DNA of 64,000 bases from Alphaproteobacteria bacterium (GCA_021774575.1 JAJFIX010000045.1:241045-305044); one strand, 5' to 3'. Numbered from the stretch's first letter, positions 16,699-26,669 are shown. Notes: generated by a model from the letters alone, not told the origin. Program-made: numbers and translations.

Positions 16699-18279
16699 AT
16701 GCCGAAAGTTTTAATTTCCGACAAGCTCGATCCGGGCGCCGCCGCGATTTTTGCTGAACGCGGCATTGAAGTCGACGTCAAACCAGGCATGTCGAAAGAT
16801 GAGCTCGAAGCTTGGATAGGCGACTATGACGGATTGGCCATTCGCTCGGCAACCAAGGTCAGCGAGAAGATACTTGCGGCAGCCGAGCGGCTGAAAGTCG
16901 TCGGCCGGGCCGGGATCGGCGTCGATAATGTCGACCTCGCAGCGGCAACGGCACGGGGCGTTGTGGTGATGAACACCCCGTTCGGCAATGCCATTACAAC
17001 GGCCGAGCACGCCATTGCCATGATGATGGCCCTGGCCCGACAAATTCCCACCGCCGATCAAACGACCCGTGGCGGAAAATGGGAAAAATCCAAATTCATG
17101 GGCGTCGAGCTCACGGCAAAAACACTCGGGGTGATCGGCTGCGGCAATATCGGCTCCATTGTCGTCGATCGGGCCCGTGGTTTGAAAATGCGGGTTGTCG
17201 CATTCGACCCCTTCTTGAGCGACACGCGGGCCGAGGAGCTGGGGGTTGAAAAAGTCGATCTCGACACGCTACTGGGCCGGGCCGACTTTATCACCCTGCA
17301 CACGCCGCTGACTGACCAAACCAGAGGCATCCTCGATAAAGAGGCCCTGGCTAAAACCAAGCCGGGCGTGCGCATTATCAATTGCGCGCGCGGCGGTCTG
17401 ATTGTCGAAAAGGCGGCCCTTGAAGCCCTAAACTCCGGCCATATTGCCGGCCTGGCTCTCGATGTGTTCGAGCAGGAGCCGCCGAGCCCCGACGATCCGT
17501 TGCTCGCCGCCGCAAACGTCATTTGCACGCCGCATCTCGGCGCCTCTACGACCGAAGCCCAGGTCAATGTCGCGCTGCAAGTCGCCGAGCAAATGAGCGA
17601 TTATCTGCTGACCGGTGCCGTCGTCAACGCCCTCAACATGCCGGCGGTCTCGGCCGAGGAAGCGCCGCGCCTGCGACCGTATATGCAACTTGCCGAGCAA
17701 TTAGGCAGTTTTGCCGGGCAACTTACCGAAACGGCACTCAAACAAGTTACCGTCGAATTTGAAGGCGAGGCCGCCACACTCAACACACGCCCGCTTAATT
17801 CGGCAGCAATCAAGGGCTTACTGACGCCGCTCTTAGAGGCGGTCAATATGGTTAGCGCTCCAGCCGTTGCCGCGCAGCGGGGCATCGAAATAACCGAGAT
17901 CAAGCATGACCGGCCCTGTGATTTTCAGAATCTCATCCGGCTGACCGTGACCACGGAAACCCAGACCCGGTCCGTCACCGGGACGGTTTTCGGCGGCGAC
18001 CGACCACGTATCGTCAACGTCAAGGGCATACCAATGGAAGCCGAGCTCGGCGCCCATATGCTCTACGTTAGCAATGATGACAAACCGGGATTAATCGGCG
18101 ACCTCGGGTCAGTGCTGGGCGATGCCGGGCTCAATATTGCCACCTTCCACCTTGGCCGCAAGACCGCCGGTGGTGATGCCATTGCGCTGGTCGAGATCGA
18201 CCAGGAAGTGCCCGACGATGTTTTGAAAAAGGTCGGAGCACTGGCGAATGTGACCCAAGCGGCGACGCTGACCTTTTGA
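16699..18279 (+). CDS. serA: D-3-phosphoglycerate dehydrogenase
   Basis: First committed enzyme of serine synthesis, NAD-dependent; 526 residues, the long form. The NAD-binding loop is LGVIGCGNIGSIV near residue 150. Catalytic residues are visible in INCARGGLIVE (Arg), DVFEQEPP (Glu) and CTPHLGAST (His). After an intervening allosteric domain comes a C-terminal ACT domain (about 455-526; YVSNDDKPGLIGDLGSVLGDAGLNI broken here into its recognisable Gly-rich turn), where serine usually inhibits. GAGG precedes the ATG. It is downstream of serC and 87 bases upstream of hisZ. Confidence 0.97.
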   Translation: MPKVLISDKLDPGAAAIFAERGIEVDVKPGMSKDELEAWIGDYDGLAIRSATKVSEKILAAAERLKVVGRAGIGVDNVDLAAATARGVVVMNTPFGNAITTAEHAIAMMMALARQIPTADQTTRGGKWEKSKFMGVELTAKTLGVIGCGNIGSIVVDRARGLKMRVVAFDPFLSDTRAEELGVEKVDLDTLLGRADFITLHTPLTDQTRGILDKEALAKTKPGVRIINCARGGLIVEKAALEALNSGHIAGLALDVFEQEPPSPDDPLLAAANVICTPHLGASTTEAQVNVALQVAEQMSDYLLTGAVVNALNMPAVSAEEAPRLRPYMQLAEQLGSFAGQLTETALKQVTVEFEGEAATLNTRPLNSAAIKGLLTPLLEAVNMVSAPAVAAQRGIEITEIKHDRPCDFQNLIRLTVTTETQTRSVTGTVFGGDRPRIVNVKGIPMEAELGAHMLYVSNDDKPGLIGDLGSVLGDAGLNIATFHLGRKTAGGDAIALVEIDQEVPDDVLKKVGALANVTQAATLTF

Positions 18280-18366
18280 CCGGCGATAGCCGGGCTGGCA
18301 CCCTATGATATGATACTGTAAGAGAACCCTGAGCCAGATGCCTACGGAACAAACCCAGGATTGATC

Positions 18367-19515
18367 ATGGAAGACAGGGAAAACCAGGCCCTGCTACCGG
18401 CCGGACTGCATGACGTGTTGGCGCCGGATGCGGCCCACGAGGCGGCGCTTGTCGGAACCCTCACCCAGGCTTTCGGTACCCACGGTTATGAGCGGGTCAG
18501 CCCGCCAATGCTGGAATATGAGACAGCTTTGATTGGCGCCGGCGGTCCCGGCATGGATGATCATGTGTTCCGGGTGATCGACCCGACCAGCGGCCGCATG
18601 ATGGCCATTCGCGCCGACATGACGCCCCAAGTTGCCCGCATTGCCGCAACTAGGCTATCGCGCCAGCCCCGGCCGTTGCGGCTCTCCTATGGCGGCCAGG
18701 TGCTGACCGTGCGCGGTAGTCAGCTCCGGCCCGAGCGGCAATTTGCCCAGGCGGGCGCCGAGCTCATTGGCCCAGACAATATCGCGGCGGATATCGAGAT
18801 TCTGATACTGGCCGTCGACGCGCTGTCGGAAATCGGAATTGAGGGTATCACCATCGACCTCAATTCCCCGGCTTTGGTCGGCAGTGTCATTTCCGCACTT
18901 GATGCCGAGAATGGCAAAATTTCCCAACTGCGCGCCGCGCTGGACCATAAGGACCAAGTTGGGGTTGCCGCTTTGGCGGGAGAAAGCGCTGGAATTCTTT
19001 CCTATCTGATCGCGGCCACTGGCCCGGTTGACGAGGCGCTGGCAAAACTTGGCCGAATTGCCCTGCCCGACGCGGCTAAAGCCGAAATCGAACGACTGCG
19101 TGCCGTTGCCGAGGGTGTTCGGGCACACCGTCCCGATCTTGCCCTCACCCTCGACCCGGTCGAATATCGAGGTTTCGAGTACCAGACCGGTGTTAGTTTC
19201 ACGATTTTCCTCGCCGGGGTTCGAGGCGAGCTCGGCCGGGGTGGCCGCTATGTCACAGCCGCCGGGGAACATGCGACGGGGCTAACGATTTTCCTCGATA
19301 CGATACGCCGCGCTATAACACCATCGCCCGCCCAAGCAAAAACCGTCTATTTGCCACAAGGCAGCGACCCGCTTATCGGCGCAACATTGCGCAAAGAGGG
19401 CTGGACCACCATTGCCGAGCTGGCGCCCGACGAAGATCCGGCGACCGAGGCTAAGCGTCTCGGCTGCACTCATATTTTCGAGACCAGCGAGAAACAGCCG
19501 ATTGAAATAGGTTAG
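18367..19515 (+). CDS. hisZ: ATP phosphoribosyltransferase regulatory subunit HisZ
   Basis: A histidyl-tRNA-synthetase-like protein without aminoacylation activity. HisZ partners with the short form of HisG to catalyse and control the first step of histidine synthesis. About 382 residues. Class II synthetase-like motifs remain: GYERVSPPMLEYE, RADMTPQVARIAATRL and, toward the C-terminus, GRGGRYVTAAGEHATG in place of the synthetase motif. hisG is not in the window. ATG 18367 was preferred because AGGA lies 6 bases upstream; a TTG at 18361 would add two residues. purA follows after 12 bases. Confidence 0.93.
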   Translation: MEDRENQALLPAGLHDVLAPDAAHEAALVGTLTQAFGTHGYERVSPPMLEYETALIGAGGPGMDDHVFRVIDPTSGRMMAIRADMTPQVARIAATRLSRQPRPLRLSYGGQVLTVRGSQLRPERQFAQAGAELIGPDNIAADIEILILAVDALSEIGIEGITIDLNSPALVGSVISALDAENGKISQLRAALDHKDQVGVAALAGESAGILSYLIAATGPVDEALAKLGRIALPDAAKAEIERLRAVAEGVRAHRPDLALTLDPVEYRGFEYQTGVSFTIFLAGVRGELGRGGRYVTAAGEHATGLTIFLDTIRRAITPSPAQAKTVYLPQGSDPLIGATLRKEGWTTIAELAPDEDPATEAKRLGCTHIFETSEKQPIEIG

Positions 19516-19527
19516 AGGACAAAACAA

Positions 19528-20820
19528 GTGAGCAATGTCACTGTCGTCGGCGCCCAGTGGGGCGACGAGGGAAAAGGAAAAATCGTTGATTGGTTGTCTG
19601 AGCGCGCCGACATTGTCGTGCGGTTTCAAGGTGGCCATAATGCCGGGCACACGCTGGTTATCGGCGAAACGGTTTATAAGCTTAGCCTGCTACCGTCGGG
19701 CGTCGTGCGGCCGGGCAAGCTGGGTGTCATTGGCAATGGGGTCGTTGTCGACCCCTGGGCGCTGCTGAATGAAATTGCGACTGTCGCCAAGCAGGGTTTG
19801 GTAATCACTCCGGACCGGCTGGCCATCGCCGAGAATGCGTCGTTGATCCTGCCCTTACACAGCCACCTCGACCAGGCGCTCGAACAAGCGCGCGGTGGCA
19901 AAAAAATAGGCACGACCGGGCGGGGCATCGGCCCAGCCTATGAAGATAAATTTGCCCGCCGGGCGATCCGCCTCTGTGACCTTGCCCATCCCGCAACACT
20001 CAAAGACCGGATTGATCAGCTGCTTTTTTACCACAACGCACTGCTCAAAGGTCTTGGGGCCGAACCGGTTGAAGCCGCCGATTTGCTGGCGGCGCTAAAA
20101 GACATTGCGCCAAGAATACTCCCCTTCGCCCGCCCGGTCTGGCAACTCCTCGACCAGGCCCGCAGCCAATCCAAGAAAATACTTTTCGAGGGCGCCCAAG
20201 GCGCCATGCTCGACGTCGATCACGGCACCTATCCCTTTGTCACCTCATCCCACACGGTTGCCGGTCAAGCAGCCGCCGGTGCCGGCGTTGGTGTCGACGC
20301 TGTTGGCTATGTGCTGGGGATCACCAAGGCCTATACCACCCGTGTCGGGTCCGGCCCCTTCCCCACCGAACAGGAAAATGAGGTCGGCCAAGGCCTGGGC
20401 GAGCGAGGCCATGAATTTGGCACCGTCACCGGGCGCAAGCGCCGCTGCGGCTGGTTCGATGCGGTGATGGTTCGCCAGGCGGCCAAAATCGGCGGGATCA
20501 ACGGTATTGCCCTGACCAAGCTCGACGTACTCGACGGCATGGAAGAGCTCAAGGTTTGCATCGGCTATCAACTGGATGGCAAGCGGATCGACCGTTTGCC
20601 CGCCGCCCCGGCCTCCCAGGAAAATGTAACGCCAATATACGAAACCATGGAGGGCTGGACCGACAGTACCCGCGGCGCCCGGTCTTGGGCCGACCTGCCG
20701 GCAACGGCGGTCAAATATGTCCGGCGGATCGAAGAGCTGATCGAAACCCCGGTGGCCCTGCTTTCCACCAGCCCCGAACGCCAAGACACGATCTTGGTCC
20801 GCGACCCGTTCGCCGGTTGA
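19528..20820 (+). CDS. purA: Adenylosuccinate synthetase
   Basis: Joins IMP and aspartate with GTP in AMP synthesis; 430 residues. It has the GTP/IMP loop QWGDEGKGK near the N-terminus, [22 protein letters not shown], the [22 protein letters not shown] stretch (recognised by its GAQG core) and [10 protein letters not shown] near residue 305. Translation starts at GTG 19528 (SNVTVVG follows), with AGAGGA upstream. It converges with rpsU. Confidence 0.98.
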   Translation: MSNVTVVGAQWGDEGKGKIVDWLSERADIVVRFQGGHNAGHTLVIGETVYKLSLLPSGVVRPGKLGVIGNGVVVDPWALLNEIATVAKQGLVITPDRLAIAENASLILPLHSHLDQALEQARGGKKIGTTGRGIGPAYEDKFARRAIRLCDLAHPATLKDRIDQLLFYHNALLKGLGAEPVEAADLLAALKDIAPRILPFARPVWQLLDQARSQSKKILFEGAQGAMLDVDHGTYPFVTSSHTVAGQAAAGAGVGVDAVGYVLGITKAYTTRVGSGPFPTEQENEVGQGLGERGHEFGTVTGRKRRCGWFDAVMVRQAAKIGGINGIALTKLDVLDGMEELKVCIGYQLDGKRIDRLPAAPASQENVTPIYETMEGWTDSTRGARSWADLPATAVKYVRRIEELIETPVALLSTSPERQDTILVRDPFAG

Positions 20821-20865
20821 GCGACCAGTAAATTATACTGGCCTAGAAAACTAGCTAGCACACAC

Positions 20866-20896
20866 GAAAAAGCGCGCCCGCGAAGTGCGGCGCGTC
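20866..20896 (-). terminator. Rho-independent terminator of rpsU
   Basis: Reading the minus strand downstream of rpsU, a GC-rich stem (GCGCCGC against GCGGGCGC, one bulged G, loop ACTTC) is followed directly by five T residues. On the plus strand the same hairpin is followed by a weaker T-rich stretch (TCTATTT), so it could also help end purA transcripts. Confidence 0.75.
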
Positions 20897-20941
20897 TATT
20901 TCAATCCAAAATCCGGCCAAACCGGATAGCCAAGTGTGCGG

Positions 20942-21166
20942 CTAGGTTTCGCGCTCGCGGCGTTTGCGGGCGAGCTTGCGGGCCCGGCGGACGGCTTCGG
21001 CCTTTTCGCGGGCGCGTTTTTCGGATGGTTTTTCATAGCTGCGGCGCAGCTTCATTTCGCGGAAGACGCCTTCACGCTGCAGCTTCTTTTTCAAAGCCTT
21101 CAACGCTTGGTCGACATTGTTGTCGCGAACGACTACTTGAACGATGGCTAGGGTCTCCTCTGCCAA
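20942..21166 (-). CDS. rpsU: 30S ribosomal protein S21
   Basis: Small basic protein of the ribosomal small subunit needed for initiation; 74 residues from the TTG at 21166. The S21 core [20 protein letters not shown] and the basic tail ending [10 protein letters not shown] are unmistakable. Homologues start at about the codon here read as GTT (position equivalent to M-Q-V). No ATG is available in frame. The only good ribosome-binding sequence (GAGGAG) lies inside the extended reading, 9 bases before an ATC codon. The true start is therefore uncertain: TTG 21166 without a ribosome-binding site, or a rare ATC start at about 21145. A terminator hairpin follows. It lies 60 bases downstream of the peptide permease gene. 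Confidence 0.93.
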   Translation of the reverse strand: MAEETLAIVQVVVRDNNVDQALKALKKKLQREGVFREMKLRRSYEKPSEKRAREKAEAVRRARKLARKRRERET

Positions 21167-21226
21167 AAATCCGCATACTTATTATTGGGTGCCGCCGATT
21201 GGCGAAAATTACACGGACGCAGGTCA

Positions 21227-22141
21227 TTACCGCCGTATGGCCCGTGGGTCAAGGGCATCTTGCAACCCATCCCCAAGAAAATTAAAGGCGATGACCGTGA
21301 CAAAAATCATTAAACCCGGATAAACGGCCAAAAATATGTTGGTCGAGAGCAGATCCTGGGCATTTGTTAGCATATTACCCCAGCTGGTCATCGGTGGTTG
21401 AATGCCCAACGCCAGAAAGCTCAGGACCGACTCGAGCAGGATAATCGCGCCGATACTCAAAGTCGTGGCGACAATCACCGGTGAAATAATGTTCGGCAGA
21501 ATATGGCGCACCATGATCGCACGGGGGCGTACCCCCAGAGCCGCCGCGGCCGTTACATAGTCGCGGGCGCGCACAGTCAGGGCCCCGGCCCGCACCAATC
21601 GGGCGACGGTCGTCCAGCCGAACAGCGCGATCACTAAAATCACCCTATACAGGCTGACCGCGTCCGACTGGGCGAGCCCCGCCGGAAGCGGCAATTTGGT
21701 CAGATCGACAGCGGCCAGGATGATCAGCAGCGGCAACAGCGGCAAGGCAATCACACTGTCGGTTAGACGCATGAGCATTGTATCGGTCCGCCCACCATAG
21801 TAACCGGCCAAAAGCCCAATAGAGGTACCAATGATCGAGCCGGCAAAAGCCGCTACCAAACCGACCAGCAAAGATACCCGCCCACCGGCCAGCAGGCGCA
21901 ACAGCACGTCCCGGCCGATCTCGTCGGTGCCTAACCAGTGCTGCACACTGGGGGCGGCAAAATTATTGAATATATCAACCCGCGCCTGATCGAGACCAAA
22001 GGCCAGCTCAATGAGTGGCGCCGCCAGCACAAGACTGGCCAGGCAAATGAGAAAAAGGGCGCTGATCGCCGCCAAACGATGGCCGAGAAAACGCTGCCAA
22101 ACGAGGCGAGCCGGATGATAGTGCCCGATTATCGCGCGCAT
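21227..22141 (-). CDS. Peptide/nickel-type ABC transporter permease (DppC/OppC family)
   Basis: A 304-residue inner-membrane permease. It has an N-terminal helix, the WLGTDEIGRDVLLRLLAGGR motif of the DppC group, further helices, and the ATPase-contact loop AAAALGVRPRAIMVRHILPN. The C-terminus ends in the usual NFLGDGLQDALDPR. It overlaps its partner permease by one base and is the last gene of a three-gene transporter set before rpsU. ATPase genes are not present in the window, so the transporter must use ATPases encoded elsewhere or shared with another system. Confidence 0.94.
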   Translation of the reverse strand: MRAIIGHYHPARLVWQRFLGHRLAAISALFLICLASLVLAAPLIELAFGLDQARVDIFNNFAAPSVQHWLGTDEIGRDVLLRLLAGGRVSLLVGLVAAFAGSIIGTSIGLLAGYYGGRTDTMLMRLTDSVIALPLLPLLIILAAVDLTKLPLPAGLAQSDAVSLYRVILVIALFGWTTVARLVRAGALTVRARDYVTAAAALGVRPRAIMVRHILPNIISPVIVATTLSIGAIILLESVLSFLALGIQPPMTSWGNMLTNAQDLLSTNIFLAVYPGLMIFVTVIAFNFLGDGLQDALDPRAIRR

Positions 22142-23109
22142 TATATGGCGCCGACATCGCGATAGCTGATCCGGGGGTCGAGCACCACGTAAAACAGATC
22201 GGCGAGAAAGTTGCCTATCAAAACGACGATTGTCGCCAGCATCAACGCAACCATCGCCAGGTTAAAATCATTATTCATGATCGCGTCGTAGATCGTGCGC
22301 CCCATCCCTTGATAGGCGAATACCTGCTCGGTAATGAGGGCTCCGGAAAAAAGAGCGCCGAAATCGAGGGCGATGACCGTGACCAAAGGCAGCATCGCGT
22401 TGCGTAGGCCATGGCCCCAAATCGCCCGGGTCGGCGACACGCCCTTGGCATAGGCCGTGCGCATGAAATCAAGGCGCAGAGTCTCGATCATCGAGGCCCG
22501 CATATAGCGGGTATGCCCGGCAAGGCTTGCCAAGGTGAGCGCTGTCACTGGCAGCACCAAATGATGCAGCCGATCAAAAAACCCACCGCCAGCGATCGAG
22601 GCCACGCCACTGGCGGGCACTAAGTCAAACCCCACAGCAAAAACCAAGATTAACAGGATGGCAAACCAAAAGGGAGGAATTGAAATGCCGGCAAAGCAAA
22701 ACATATTGACCGCGTGATCCCTGCGGCTATGGGGATGCATCGCCGCCCAGACGCCCAACGGTATCGACAGCAAAATAGCCAAGCCGATGCTCACCCCCAG
22801 TAAAATGAGCGTATTTCCCAAGCGCGGTGCCAAGATTTCAAAGACCGGCTTATGGTAATTGCGTGAATAGCCGAAATCGCCACTGACGGCGGCTCGCAGC
22901 CAATTGGCATAGCGCTCCCATACCGGAAGATCGAGCCCTTGGAGGGCCTTTAGCCGCGCCCCGTCGGCTGGGGTGAGCTGCGGGTTTGCCTGGATCATCA
23001 AATCGATCGGATCGCCGGGCATCAGCCCCATCAGACCATAAATAACAAACGACATAACGGCCAAAACGGCCAAAATTCCGGCCAGCCGTCCGATCAGATA
23101 GCGGGCCAT
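22141..23109 (-). CDS. Peptide/nickel-type ABC transporter permease (DppB/OppB family)
   Basis: A 322-residue inner-membrane permease beginning with the standard YLIGRLAGILAVLAVMSF helix and carrying GDPIDLM, the SLAGHTRYMRASMIETL region, the ATPase-contact loop AYAKGVSPTRAIWGHGLRNA and the C-terminal DLFYVVLDPRISYR. It starts 10 bases after the binding-protein stop and overlaps the next permease by one base, so all three are one operon. Confidence 0.95.
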   Translation of the reverse strand: MARYLIGRLAGILAVLAVMSFVIYGLMGLMPGDPIDLMIQANPQLTPADGARLKALQGLDLPVWERYANWLRAAVSGDFGYSRNYHKPVFEILAPRLGNTLILLGVSIGLAILLSIPLGVWAAMHPHSRRDHAVNMFCFAGISIPPFWFAILLILVFAVGFDLVPASGVASIAGGGFFDRLHHLVLPVTALTLASLAGHTRYMRASMIETLRLDFMRTAYAKGVSPTRAIWGHGLRNAMLPLVTVIALDFGALFSGALITEQVFAYQGMGRTIYDAIMNNDFNLAMVALMLATIVVLIGNFLADLFYVVLDPRISYRDVGAI

Positions 23110-23119
23110 GCCGCCATCC

Positions 23120-24796
23120 CTATTCGCCCGCCTCGGCGGTCCAGGTCTCGATCCACAGGGTGCTCGGATCCTGATGACCGGTCGGCACGACGCCTTTCAA
23201 CCAATGGGGCAGGATGAACGCATTGGCTCTGAAATAGAGGGGTAGGACCGGCAACTCGGTTGCATAAAGGGTCTGCAGGCGGTTCCACAGTTCGGTCTGT
23301 ACATCCTCGCCGCATTCGACCTGCAACCGGTCAATAACATCATCCATTTCGGCGTTGATATAGCCGGTGAAATTTTGCCCCGAATAATTATTTTCCTCGG
23401 TCGGGATCATCGTCGAATGGAGGGTCCCCAGCGGGATGCTTTCCGGACTCGATACCCAGGCAAACATCGCCAGTTGGGGAAACCGGCGCTCGCGGGTGGT
23501 TTGACCGAAAAAGACCCGAGCCGGCTCGTTGCGGATGCGCAAATCAACCCCGACCTCGCCCCACATGCTCTGCAGGACCTGTTCGACGGTCTCGCGCACC
23601 CGATTGCCGGCGGTCGTCATGATTTCAACGACCAGCGGGTCGCCCGCCTCGTTATGGCGAACACCGTCGGTTATTTCGGTCCAACCCGCCTCATCGAGCA
23701 AAACTGCGGCCCGGGCCGGATCAAAATCATATTTCGCCACGTCGTCGAAATGAACGGCGTCGAGAGGATTGACCGAAGTATGAGCCACGGGCTGGCGTCC
23801 TTGAAAAAGCTGCTGACTAATCCCCTCGCGATCGATCGCATACATCAGCGCCTGGCGCACCCGCAGATCGGCCAGGATCGGATTATCGAGGCGCACATCG
23901 ATATGCTCGTAAATCAGTCCCGGCTTGAAAACCACGTTGAAATCGTCGCCGTGATTGGCCTCAAAGGCCAAGCCCTGATCGAGGCTGACCCCGTCTTCAC
24001 CGGCGATATAGTCGATATCCCCGGAAAGAATATTGGCCTCAAGCGCCGCTGTATTCTCGACGATCCGAAACACCACTCGGTCGAAAGCAGGCGCTTCGCC
24101 CCACCAATGAGGATTGCGCTCCAGGGTGATGGAGGCACCAAATTCAACTGCACTAATCACATAGGGGCCGAAATAAAGACCGGGATTTGTCGTATCGGTT
24201 TCAAACGCCGTGCGATTTTTATATTCCCGCGGCTCGGTAAAATTTGCCTCGTCGATATGGGCGGGAATGAGCCCGAAGTCATTGATCCCCTGATAATCGC
24301 AATTGCGCTTGTTATTATAAAAAGTAAACCGCCGGTCATCGTGAACGACCAGCGCCTCCATTTGATTGTAGAACTCGATGCCGACGACACCAGATTCGGC
24401 CGTGCGTCCGACTTCCCAGGTAAACTGCACGTCTTTCGTCGTGATCGGCGTCCCGTCACCCCAAACAGCGTCGGCGCGGATCTCGTAATCCAACTCCCAA
24501 CCCTCGGCACCGTCCGGCGAAATCCAGGGTCGCGCCGTGCCCTCGTCGATGCTTGGCAAGGCTGTGCACAGCATGCAGACAAGTTCCCAATCAGCGGCAA
24601 ACGCCGTAAACGGCCGGCGGGTCGCCCCCAGCACTAATGATTGCGCGACATGGGAAAAGAGGTTTGGGTGGAATCCTTCGGGGAATTGGCCGATGCCGAT
24701 TATCAGCTCATTATGCTCGGGCTCTTTGTCACCGCAGGCACTCAGCGCAAAACCGAGCGCCACCAACATTGCCAATCCCGTTCTTGCGCGCATCAT
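23120..24796 (-). CDS. Peptide-type ABC transporter substrate-binding lipoprotein
   Basis: SBP family 5 protein of 558 residues that captures the substrate for the two permeases just downstream. The signal peptide ends in a lipobox (ALGFALSAC), so it should be lipid-anchored in the periplasm. Family features include IRADAVWGDGTPITTKDVQF, RQALMYAIDREGISQQLFQG and the C-terminal ATELPVLPLYFRANAFI. GGAGG lies 4 bases before ATG 24796 and 7 bases before a second ATG at 24793, which may be the real start. The frame is open further upstream, but that part lacks family similarity. The ligand (peptide, or another oligomer) cannot be fixed from sequence. Confidence 0.93.
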   Translation of the reverse strand: MMRARTGLAMLVALGFALSACGDKEPEHNELIIGIGQFPEGFHPNLFSHVAQSLVLGATRRPFTAFAADWELVCMLCTALPSIDEGTARPWISPDGAEGWELDYEIRADAVWGDGTPITTKDVQFTWEVGRTAESGVVGIEFYNQMEALVVHDDRRFTFYNNKRNCDYQGINDFGLIPAHIDEANFTEPREYKNRTAFETDTTNPGLYFGPYVISAVEFGASITLERNPHWWGEAPAFDRVVFRIVENTAALEANILSGDIDYIAGEDGVSLDQGLAFEANHGDDFNVVFKPGLIYEHIDVRLDNPILADLRVRQALMYAIDREGISQQLFQGRQPVAHTSVNPLDAVHFDDVAKYDFDPARAAVLLDEAGWTEITDGVRHNEAGDPLVVEIMTTAGNRVRETVEQVLQSMWGEVGVDLRIRNEPARVFFGQTTRERRFPQLAMFAWVSSPESIPLGTLHSTMIPTEENNYSGQNFTGYINAEMDDVIDRLQVECGEDVQTELWNRLQTLYATELPVLPLYFRANAFILPHWLKGVVPTGHQDPSTLWIETWTAEAGE

Positions 24797-24891
24797 GTGA
24801 CCTCCGCGAGCCAAAGTGAGTATTGGGCAATAGTATAGGCCCGGCCCGAAGCGCGACAATTGGCAAATTGGCCAGCAATCTGACTGTTGAT

Positions 24892-25557
24892 TTAAAGCGG
24901 CTGCCAATCCAGCGGGGCGGTCAAATATGCCTCCACTGACGTCAATTCCGCTGACGAGAAACTCTGGCGTTCCCTGGCGACAGCGAGCACATCCCACCAG
25001 GTCGCAAGGGCGCTTAAACGAACCCCGAGAGCGGCAAGACCCTGCGTACTCTGAGCAAATATACCATAGTGAAAAACGACGAAAGTCGCGTCTACCTTGC
25101 CCTCGGCGGCGCGGATCGCGTCGATAAAGATTGCCTTGCTGCCGCCGTCAGTGGCCAAATCCTCGACCAAAAGCACCCGGCAACCCGGCGCCATGTCCCC
25201 TTCGATTTGGGCCATCCGGCCAAACCCTTTGGGCTTTTTACGCACATAAAGCATGGGCAAATTGACCGCGTCGGCAATCCAGGCGGCAAATGGAATGCCC
25301 GCTGTCTCGCCACCGGCAATTGCATCATAGGGCAACTCATCCGAAGCGGCGCCGAGATCGCTCGCCAGCCGCTCCACCGACATCTTGGTAATTTCTCGAC
25401 GTTCATCGGGAAACGAAATGAGTTTGCGGCAATCAATATAGCTGGGGCTCATCCGACCCGAGCTGTGGGTAAACGGGTCGGCCGGGCGAAAGGAGACGGC
25501 CTCGATATCGAGCAATATTTCCGCTGTGCGGCGGGCGATCGGATCAGTTTCGCGCAT
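24892..25557 (-). CDS. pyrE: Orotate phosphoribosyltransferase
   Basis: Adds phosphoribosyl to orotate in UMP synthesis; 221 residues. It has PFTHSSGRMSPSYIDCRKLI at the orotate end, YVRKKPKGFGRMAQIEG and the PRPP-binding motif VLLVEDLATDGGSK, where two acidic residues bind Mg-PRPP. It diverges from ribokinase and precedes the peptide transporter on the same strand by about 95 bases. Confidence 0.96.
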   Translation of the reverse strand: MRETDPIARRTAEILLDIEAVSFRPADPFTHSSGRMSPSYIDCRKLISFPDERREITKMSVERLASDLGAASDELPYDAIAGGETAGIPFAAWIADAVNLPMLYVRKKPKGFGRMAQIEGDMAPGCRVLLVEDLATDGGSKAIFIDAIRAAEGKVDATFVVFHYGIFAQSTQGLAALGVRLSALATWWDVLAVARERQSFSSAELTSVEAYLTAPLDWQPL

Positions 25558-25664
25558 GCGCTTGAACTTTCATTCTTAGGCTGAGTTGACCCTTGTCTTA
25601 AAATCGCCGCCGGAGTCGAATCAAAACACTCCAAATCAGTGCGGCCGAGTTCTATTATCGGGTC

Positions 25665-26591
25665 ATGATTATTGTATTCGGATCTCTCAATGTCGACATG
25701 TTCATGGAAGTCGACCACTTGCCGCGCCCCGGCGAGACGGTATTGACGCCGTCGTATGAACTCGCCCCGGGTGGCAAAGGGGCAAATCAGGCCGTAGCGG
25801 CGGCGCGAGCCGGTGGCACCAGTGTGGCGATGGTCGGTTGTGTCGGCGACGATGACTGGGCCGAACGGGCGACGGCACTGATGGGGCCGGTGGGTATTGA
25901 CCTAACTCATATTGCTCGACGCGATTTACCCACCGCCTGTGCCGCCATTTGGGTCGACAAGAGGGGCGAGAACGTCATAACCGTGGCCAGCGGTGCCAAC
26001 GGCCAAATCAGCGCCGGGCAATTGCCCGATGCCTTGCTCGGCCCTAAAACCATGCTGCTTTTGCAAATGGAAGTTCCGGCCGAGGAAAATTGGGCGCTCC
26101 TCGCCCGCGCCCATGAGCACGGCACAAAAACCATGCTCAACGCGGCCCCGGCCGGAGAGGTACCGACGGCCTGCCTCGAACAGCTCGACATTCTCGTGGT
26201 CAATGAAATCGAGACCGACATGATCGCGACGCAGCAGAGTCTTCACGGCGGCGACCCGATGACCGTCGCTCGAACCCTGGCCCAGCGCTTCGATCTAACC
26301 GTCGTCGTAACCCTCGGCTCAAAGGGCGCACTGGCCGCCACCCCCAACGAAGTCTGGACCGTCGAGGCATTGCCCATTGATCCCGTCGACACCACCGGCG
26401 CCGGTGATGCCTTTGCCGGAACAATGGCCGCGGCTTTGGACCAAGGGCTTGGCCTGGCTGACGCCCTGCGACGCGGCGCAGTTGGCGCCGGGCTGGCCTG
26501 TCTGTCATTGGGCTGTCAACCGGCCTACGCTAATAGCAAAAAAATTGACCACCATATGGACGATATCGCCCCAGCCCAGCGACTCGGCTAA
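25665..26591 (+). CDS. rbsK: Ribokinase (PfkB family)
   Basis: Phosphorylates ribose (or a related sugar) with ATP; 308 residues. The PfkB signature 1 region is GGKGANQAVAAARAGG and signature 2 is DTTGAGDAFAG with the catalytic Asp. The N-terminus VFGSLNVDMFMEVDHLPRPGE matches ribokinases. No ribose transporter or repressor is adjacent, so it may salvage ribose released from nucleosides elsewhere, including by the salvage genes far downstream. The ribosome-binding site is weak. Confidence 0.92.
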   Translation: MIIVFGSLNVDMFMEVDHLPRPGETVLTPSYELAPGGKGANQAVAAARAGGTSVAMVGCVGDDDWAERATALMGPVGIDLTHIARRDLPTACAAIWVDKRGENVITVASGANGQISAGQLPDALLGPKTMLLLQMEVPAEENWALLARAHEHGTKTMLNAAPAGEVPTACLEQLDILVVNEIETDMIATQQSLHGGDPMTVARTLAQRFDLTVVVTLGSKGALAATPNEVWTVEALPIDPVDTTGAGDAFAGTMAAALDQGLGLADALRRGAVGAGLACLSLGCQPAYANSKKIDHHMDDIAPAQRLG

Positions 26592-26612
26592 GATCCCAAG
26601 ACTTGCCAAACT

Positions 26613-26637
26613 CGGGTAACCGGGGCTAATTTACCCG
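26613..26637. repeat. Inverted repeat between rbsK and the next gene
   Basis: Perfect 7-base arms CGGGTAA (26613-26619) and TTACCCG (26631-26637) with an 11-base spacer, 22 bases after the rbsK stop. There is no T-run on either side, so it is not a standard terminator. It could be an operator or a processed hairpin. Confidence 0.4.
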
Positions 26638-26669
26638 TAAAGAGTGAAGGATCCGGGGGGAGGGTTCTG

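Noticed and set aside
18280..18293. CCGGC-GATA-GCCGG hairpin after serA
   Set aside because: Perfect 5-bp stem but no T-run; hisZ and purA follow, so a terminator is unlikely.
23375..24637. Plus-strand open frame of about 420 codons
   Set aside because: Antisense to the peptide-binding lipoprotein gene; no domain is recognisable.
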